Shown here one piece after another: positions 32,901-35,532 of a DNA stretch of 35,532 nt. The notes beneath the pieces are model-generated. The model searched no databases. It saw only the letters and a list, made by a program, of their open reading frames with translations, and was not told where the DNA came from. Source of the DNA: CAYRMN01 sp964425575 (GTDB taxonomy: Bacteria; Patescibacteriota; Patescibacteriia; 2-12-FULL-60-25); contig CAYRMN010000012.1 in NCBI GenBank assembly GCA_964425575.1, positions 1 to 35,532 of the forward strand, written 5' to 3'. The stretch's first letter is position 1, and each line of letters starts with the position of its first letter. A program made the position numbers and the translations under genes.

Positions 32901-33355
32901 TCCCACTGATTCAAATCAGGATTCCATTTTTGGATATTCACCTCTGCGTCAGGGACGATCTTATTCGCCCCGTCAACAATTTTGATGGTGACATTTTTTT
33001 GAACACCATTCTTTGTAGGCTTATACTTTTGCTTACCTTGAAAAAATTCGGTGTTTACAGATAACCCCCGTTCGCTTGGAGGATTCAAGAGACCCTTGTC
33101 TCGGATCTGATTTAAGAGTCCGATTAAAGACACATCAACATTTGGATCCACAACGCCACCTTTTGCATTATCAACATTTGGATCTATTACTCCACTCTGT
33201 ACGCCGTTTTCACTTGGAGGGTTCAAAAGGACAGGATTTGCCTGATCTAAAGCAAGCATCGCTTGAACTGCTTGTGAACTACCTATTAATGTGACGCATA
33301 AAGCAGTCACAACGATAACCAACGACCGTAATTTCATAGAAAAAGAATGGGTCAT
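29945..33355 (-). CDS. Secreted Ig-like-repeat surface protein with Cys/Pro-rich segment
   Basis: I choose ATG 33355, giving 1136 residues; the open frame reaches a TTG at 33415, but that lies inside the upstream gene's terminator. The signal peptide is MKLRSLVIVVTALCVTLIG / SSQAVQA. After a linker with repeated NPPSENG-type motifs come six or seven Ig-like domains with the starting motif VVDANGKIV / DAEV. Two regions about 370 residues apart are near-copies (NIQKWNPDLNQWDLVYQA and NIQKWNFNSNSWEMVYEA, each followed by LNVLHHAPN). Near residues 925-1040 is a Pro/Cys/Thr-rich stretch with CTPP repeats. A final Ig-like domain ends in a Gly-rich tail. I infer a rod-like adhesin or cell-surface structural protein with disulfides in the Cys segment. 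There is no sortase motif or membrane anchor. Confidence 0.75.
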   Translation of the reverse strand: MTHSFSMKLRSLVIVVTALCVTLIGSSQAVQAMLALDQANPVLLNPPSENGVQSGVIDPNVDNAKGGVVDPNVDVSLIGLLNQIRDKGLLNPPSERGLSVNTEFFQGKQKYKPTKNGVQKNVTIKIVDGANKIVPDAEVNIQKWNPDLNQWDLVYQANEQPAQAKTGNDGFVKFFLPPLVDTHSQAAHTTSPLYFVRVGKQDVNQGYVQVLSQPFGISEEEYVKNKNLTVRLNVLHHAPNAIFTIIDAYGKPVVGAAVSLKRHMQDSSLVYALDRLTSKFAFAQTDANGQVKFLVDGFDASIMKDFIINISKASLTQGLQAASYGTKNPKTLDSIVSVPLKLPYLNAPANAVVRVVDAQGKPLPNALVEVRKVTAQNPSYDSGTAVYNLLHGPVLASDYVDASASPSQGQARFLLRNDFNDLQTIYVARVKETTTGVVIDSVPFKVPSQDEVGKPKIVTIKFATINPSSNVVVKVVDAKNAVVSGAHVNIQKWNFNSNSWEMVYEADAKKLGDNSSNPADGVTSANGKIGFFLPPVPPPPAFPHTTSSLYFVRAWTTDAQQGQVMMLSKPFTLIDNLLGSALQLTVKLNVLHHAPNTIIKVVDANGKIVKNADVEIFHQMSNAPETAYTVKNLANNTLAKGKTGQNGKISFLLAALKDVKSEEYTARVIFNPLNQSANILKSRFYVSDANFDSNYQMVLQLVALNHAPNLKIHVVDANNQAVKDAKVTVWYHEQGLIDGYAVDRRNASPIIGQKTDVKGDVSFLVDLIKNKNTDHYTLEVTKDDQKLGTMTVSKKVPPIEFWDVTVNQTVQFSLLNKKPNATFIARNKETNALLSGVTVRLYTDAEKTKIADNQAVTGLEDAELKTNNVGKVQFLVNPGVYSYDAWYTTAAGFSAITGSALLDEKHDTVTLKFPTPKSEPCPPGGMNVLGVPCKPPVPPCTASSTPSMVGNQNPCTPPKPPCTTGSTTVGTAGMTVLPCTPPPCGTVSSTTSGVASPCTPPPCTASSTPSMVGNQNPCTPPPTIKKTPTRLTLKALGAVNLSTGQSSPLEAKVSYSDSSVSYVTYQCKWAVSGTNIGLVQNSQFVSLSAIGTADVTCAYQEDGKTLTDTIQFNVSLDPSLQPTGGSSGGGAPGLRG
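30297..30356 (-). repeat. 60-bp direct repeat in the Cys/Pro-rich segment, copy 1
   Basis: Matches 30486-30545 with two differences over 60 bp. Both encode the peptide TASSTPSMVGNQNPCTPP. The identity exceeds that of the other CTPP units, so the duplication is recent. Confidence 0.85.
30486..30545 (-). repeat. 60-bp direct repeat in the Cys/Pro-rich segment, copy 2
   Basis: Second copy of the repeat at 30297-30356, 189 bases away and in the same frame. Confidence 0.85.
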
Positions 33356-33367
33356 AATTTTGACTTC

Positions 33368-33396
33368 AAAATAGCATAGAAATGCGATTTTGTCAA
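33368..33396 (-). promoter_or_regulatory. Promoter of the Cys/Pro-tail surface protein, near-leaderless
   Basis: On the minus strand a perfect TTGACA (33396-33391), 17-base spacer and TATTTT (33373-33368). The leader before ATG 33355 would be about 6 bases, with no Shine-Dalgarno. The promoter has the same form as the one at 12166-12194. Confidence 0.7.
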
Positions 33397-33397
33397 A

Positions 33398-33435
33398 AGA
33401 AAAGAGCCCTTTCAATAATGAAAGGGCTCTTTTTT
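33398..33435 (-). terminator. Terminator of the heparinase-like gene
   Basis: GAGCCCTTTC (33404-33413) pairs perfectly with GAAAGGGCTC (33420-33429) over 10 bp around AATAAT, with T-rich flanks on both strands. It lies 34 bases past the stop at 33464. Confidence 0.85.
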
Positions 33436-33463
33436 ATGACAGAATGGCTAAGTAAAAGCCATT

Positions 33464-35532
33464 TTACTTAATAACCAGCACCCCACCTTCATCTGCTATT
33501 TGTGATCCACCAGCACTAATCGTGATCGTAGTAGCCCCTCCAGCGGCTGGAGTTTTTGAAACGGTATAAGATCCATTTGGAGTCAACCCCGTAACGTAGC
33601 TCTGCTGTGTTCCAACGGGTGCAGTGTAGGTTGTATTCGTGAATAATGCATTTGAATTCTTCATGAACATAACTACTGACCCTGCAACGCTTGCACCCTC
33701 AAAAGCTGTTCCATTATTACTCTTAATAAGTACTGCTGTCGCAGCCGAACCACCAGCATCCGCGCCCTGAAGCACATTCAAGAAACGCATGTCTGCAGGC
33801 TTAGACGGATCTTGAATGGTTAATCGAGAAACCATGGTATTACCTTGAGCCACGCCCTTATACTCTTGAGTGTTTGGCAATGCGCTCACTGTAAGTGAGG
33901 CATTTGCTGGCAATAAGCTGGTCAAGAATAAATGTTGACCACTTGCAGTTTTTCCATCAGCCACTTTTCCATTCACCGTCCATTTTGGTGACATCAGATT
34001 GAATTCTTTAAATCTCCCTGCTGCTTTTGTAACCGCTCGATCATACACAACCATGATATCTGGCTTCATCCACAGAAGAGAGCGACTTGCATGAATAACA
34101 TCAATTGCATTCTTATTAGGACTGTCGTTCCACTTATTCTTATTGGTAAGATTGTAGAGTTTGGTCGCGTCACCACCTACATATGAGTATGAGGCATTCT
34201 GCGTGCTCCATGGAAAAGCCACTGGATCCCCCTGCACTGGACTCAAAATAAACTGTGATCCCTGATCAACGCTTGGCTCATATGTGAATGGAGTGACAAA
34301 AGGACTGTTTTCAATTGCAAGCGAATTTCTATAACGTGTAATCGAAATCTTGGGAGAAGCCGGGTCGTACGTACCTACCGGAGAAGTGAGCCATTCTCCC
34401 TTTCGTGCAAATGCGATGGTGTTTCCGCTTGCTTGCTGATGGTAAATACTTGACCAAGGCAATAAATAGCTGAGCACAGAAGCGTCAAGTGTCTGATCTG
34501 CTCTTCCGATATAGGTATTTTGGCTCTTATCAACAAATGACATAGGCGCGAGTCGCTGCTGTTCGCTCGACCCTGGAGGATTGAGCATGAAATATTCAAT
34601 CGCGTCATATGTTCCAGCCACACTCAACACCTTCTGCAATCTCGAATGAATTTTTGCTTTTCCGCCCTCAACCAAATTTGTCGCCATCCAACGCATGTTG
34701 TCTGCGTTTGACGTAAGACCGACCTTGTCAGAATACATGCCCCGAGAGGCAAGAAAATGAATCCATCCAGGGATGAACCATGTTCGATGCTCATCTCCAT
34801 ATGGCAACATATGATACAGAGATCCTTGCCATCCTGCGTTCTCTGGTTTGCTAAGCATGCCAGCTAAAATACCATCAGCCATTTTATTCCAAATTGGATG
34901 CTTGATCATGGCAGCTGACGGATATTTCGCAGGATCGGTATAACCAAGCTTATCCCAAGCATTTAGCGCGGTGGTTAAATGACCGATATTTCCACCGTAC
35001 ATAAAGCCTTCAGGCGGAAGGCCATCAATAACACCCTGGTTGATATATGATAATTGAAGACCTAACCATCCTTGGACAATTGATCCGTATTCAGCAATAG
35101 TCTTATGTTGTACAGAAGAAACGCCAGCATTCATTGCATCATTTGGACTTAGCATCAAGGCAAACATCGTCGCCATCTGAACCCAAGACTGACCATAATT
35201 ATTAAATGCCATGCGAGGTGAAACCGATGGAATATGATAGATATTCATCGCAGGATCATTGTAGGTCTGGAGAGCATTCAATGTTACCTTTGCGATCTTA
35301 TCAATTTCAGCCTTTGAGTAATTGTCGTAATTCCAATCAATCGCTAACGGAAGACCAGCATCGCCACTATTATACCGATCTCGAATGAGATGTCGTGGAT
35401 CTGCATACGGAACCGATGCTGATAACGGGACCGTTAGCTGCCCGTTAATCACCTTCATTACTAACCGTTTAGAGCGATTAGATAAATCAGCGCGCTGAAC
35501 CGGGTCGTTCGACATCAAGCGCATGAAGGCAA
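33464..35532 (-). CDS. Heparinase II/III-like polysaccharide lyase, N-terminus cut by window edge
   Basis: The frame is open to the right edge; the first in-window ATG is at 35524, so the true start lies outside. The visible part has about 689 residues. Residues 60-330 are alpha-helical and rich in aromatics (NIYHIPSVSPRMAFNNYGQS, HRTWFIPGWIHFLASRGMYS), like the incomplete toroid of polysaccharide lyases. Residues 370-600 are beta-rich with LWMKPDIMVVYDRAVTKAAG, the motif of the heparinase II/III-like beta-sandwich. The end (TGLTPNGSYTVSKTPA) is an Ig-like tail. The layout fits a lyase of the PL8/PL12/PL15 type that cleaves uronic-acid glycans by elimination. Catalytic Tyr and His cannot be placed with confidence. 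It is probably secreted. The gene ends at a strong terminator. Confidence 0.6.
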   Translation of the reverse strand, partial: AFMRLMSNDPVQRADLSNRSKRLVMKVINGQLTVPLSASVPYADPRHLIRDRYNSGDAGLPLAIDWNYDNYSKAEIDKIAKVTLNALQTYNDPAMNIYHIPSVSPRMAFNNYGQSWVQMATMFALMLSPNDAMNAGVSSVQHKTIAEYGSIVQGWLGLQLSYINQGVIDGLPPEGFMYGGNIGHLTTALNAWDKLGYTDPAKYPSAAMIKHPIWNKMADGILAGMLSKPENAGWQGSLYHMLPYGDEHRTWFIPGWIHFLASRGMYSDKVGLTSNADNMRWMATNLVEGGKAKIHSRLQKVLSVAGTYDAIEYFMLNPPGSSEQQRLAPMSFVDKSQNTYIGRADQTLDASVLSYLLPWSSIYHQQASGNTIAFARKGEWLTSPVGTYDPASPKISITRYRNSLAIENSPFVTPFTYEPSVDQGSQFILSPVQGDPVAFPWSTQNASYSYVGGDATKLYNLTNKNKWNDSPNKNAIDVIHASRSLLWMKPDIMVVYDRAVTKAAGRFKEFNLMSPKWTVNGKVADGKTASGQHLFLTSLLPANASLTVSALPNTQEYKGVAQGNTMVSRLTIQDPSKPADMRFLNVLQGADAGGSAATAVLIKSNNGTAFEGASVAGSVVMFMKNSNALFTNTTYTAPVGTQQSYVTGLTPNGSYTVSKTPAAGGATTITISAGGSQIADEGGVLVIK

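Noticed and set aside
33356..33415. Earlier TTG start of the Ig-repeat surface protein
   Set aside because: It lies inside the terminator hairpin of the upstream gene and ahead of the promoter; the signal peptide follows ATG 33355.
1..35532. CRISPR arrays, tRNA genes, integrases and insertion sequences
   Set aside because: I looked for regularly spaced repeats, tRNA T-arm motifs and transposase or recombinase motifs and saw none; the only mobile-type sequences are the three inverted repeats.

Overview
The window looks like part of a Candidate Phyla Radiation (Patescibacteria) genome. The basis is gene content I recognise from that group, not a search: a DUF5667 protein paired with an ECF sigma factor, a DUF4012 envelope protein next to MreB, a very large secreted protein with short N-terminal repeats and many Ig-like domains, a truncated TsaB, and few Shine-Dalgarno sequences. 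The phylum within the CPR cannot be fixed from the sequence. Two 10-N scaffold gaps are present (14561-14570 and 29404-29413). Nearly all genes lie on the minus strand, so the biological order runs from high to low coordinates.

Region by region: 1-1147 is a truncated O-antigen-ligase-like membrane protein. 1269-5231 encodes a 1320-aa candidate S-layer protein with a long, highly base-paired leader (about 5355-5500). Upstream of it is an ECF sigma factor/DUF5667 pair (5576-7295). 7472-7798 is a plus-strand helix-turn-helix protein with a promoter placed for a leaderless mRNA. 7791-12150 holds a HAD phosphatase, a membrane-anchored beta-rich protein whose N-terminus is split by apparent frameshifts, and a secreted glycosidase-like protein with FG-GAP repeats. 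12277-17205 is a polysaccharide block: a small membrane ORF, a methyltransferase, two GT4 glycosyltransferases and a second O-antigen-ligase-like protein, with three unrelated inverted-repeat elements in its intergenic spaces. 17274-17794 is a plus-strand transcription unit with promoter, many hairpins and terminator but no convincing ORF; I could not place it in a known RNA family.

17806-26427 is a long minus-strand run: winged-helix regulator, TsaB-like protein, two GT2 glycosyltransferases, DUF4012 protein and MreB, then after a hairpin a leaderless GT4 gene and a TrmB-like regulator. A divergent plus-strand gene (26547-28640) encodes a one-TM protein with a propeller-like C-terminus and ends at a bidirectional terminator facing rplL-rplJ, which have an L10-type leader. 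The right end holds a secreted Ig-repeat protein with a Cys/Pro-rich tail (29945-33355) and a truncated heparinase-like protein (33464 to the edge).

Taken together this is an envelope-building region: glycan polymerisation and transfer, S-layer-like surface proteins, cell-shape machinery and their regulators. The most interesting parts are non-coding: the orphan structured RNA, the S-layer leader hairpin, the repeats that supply stop codons to glycan genes, and promoters set at or within a few bases of start codons.
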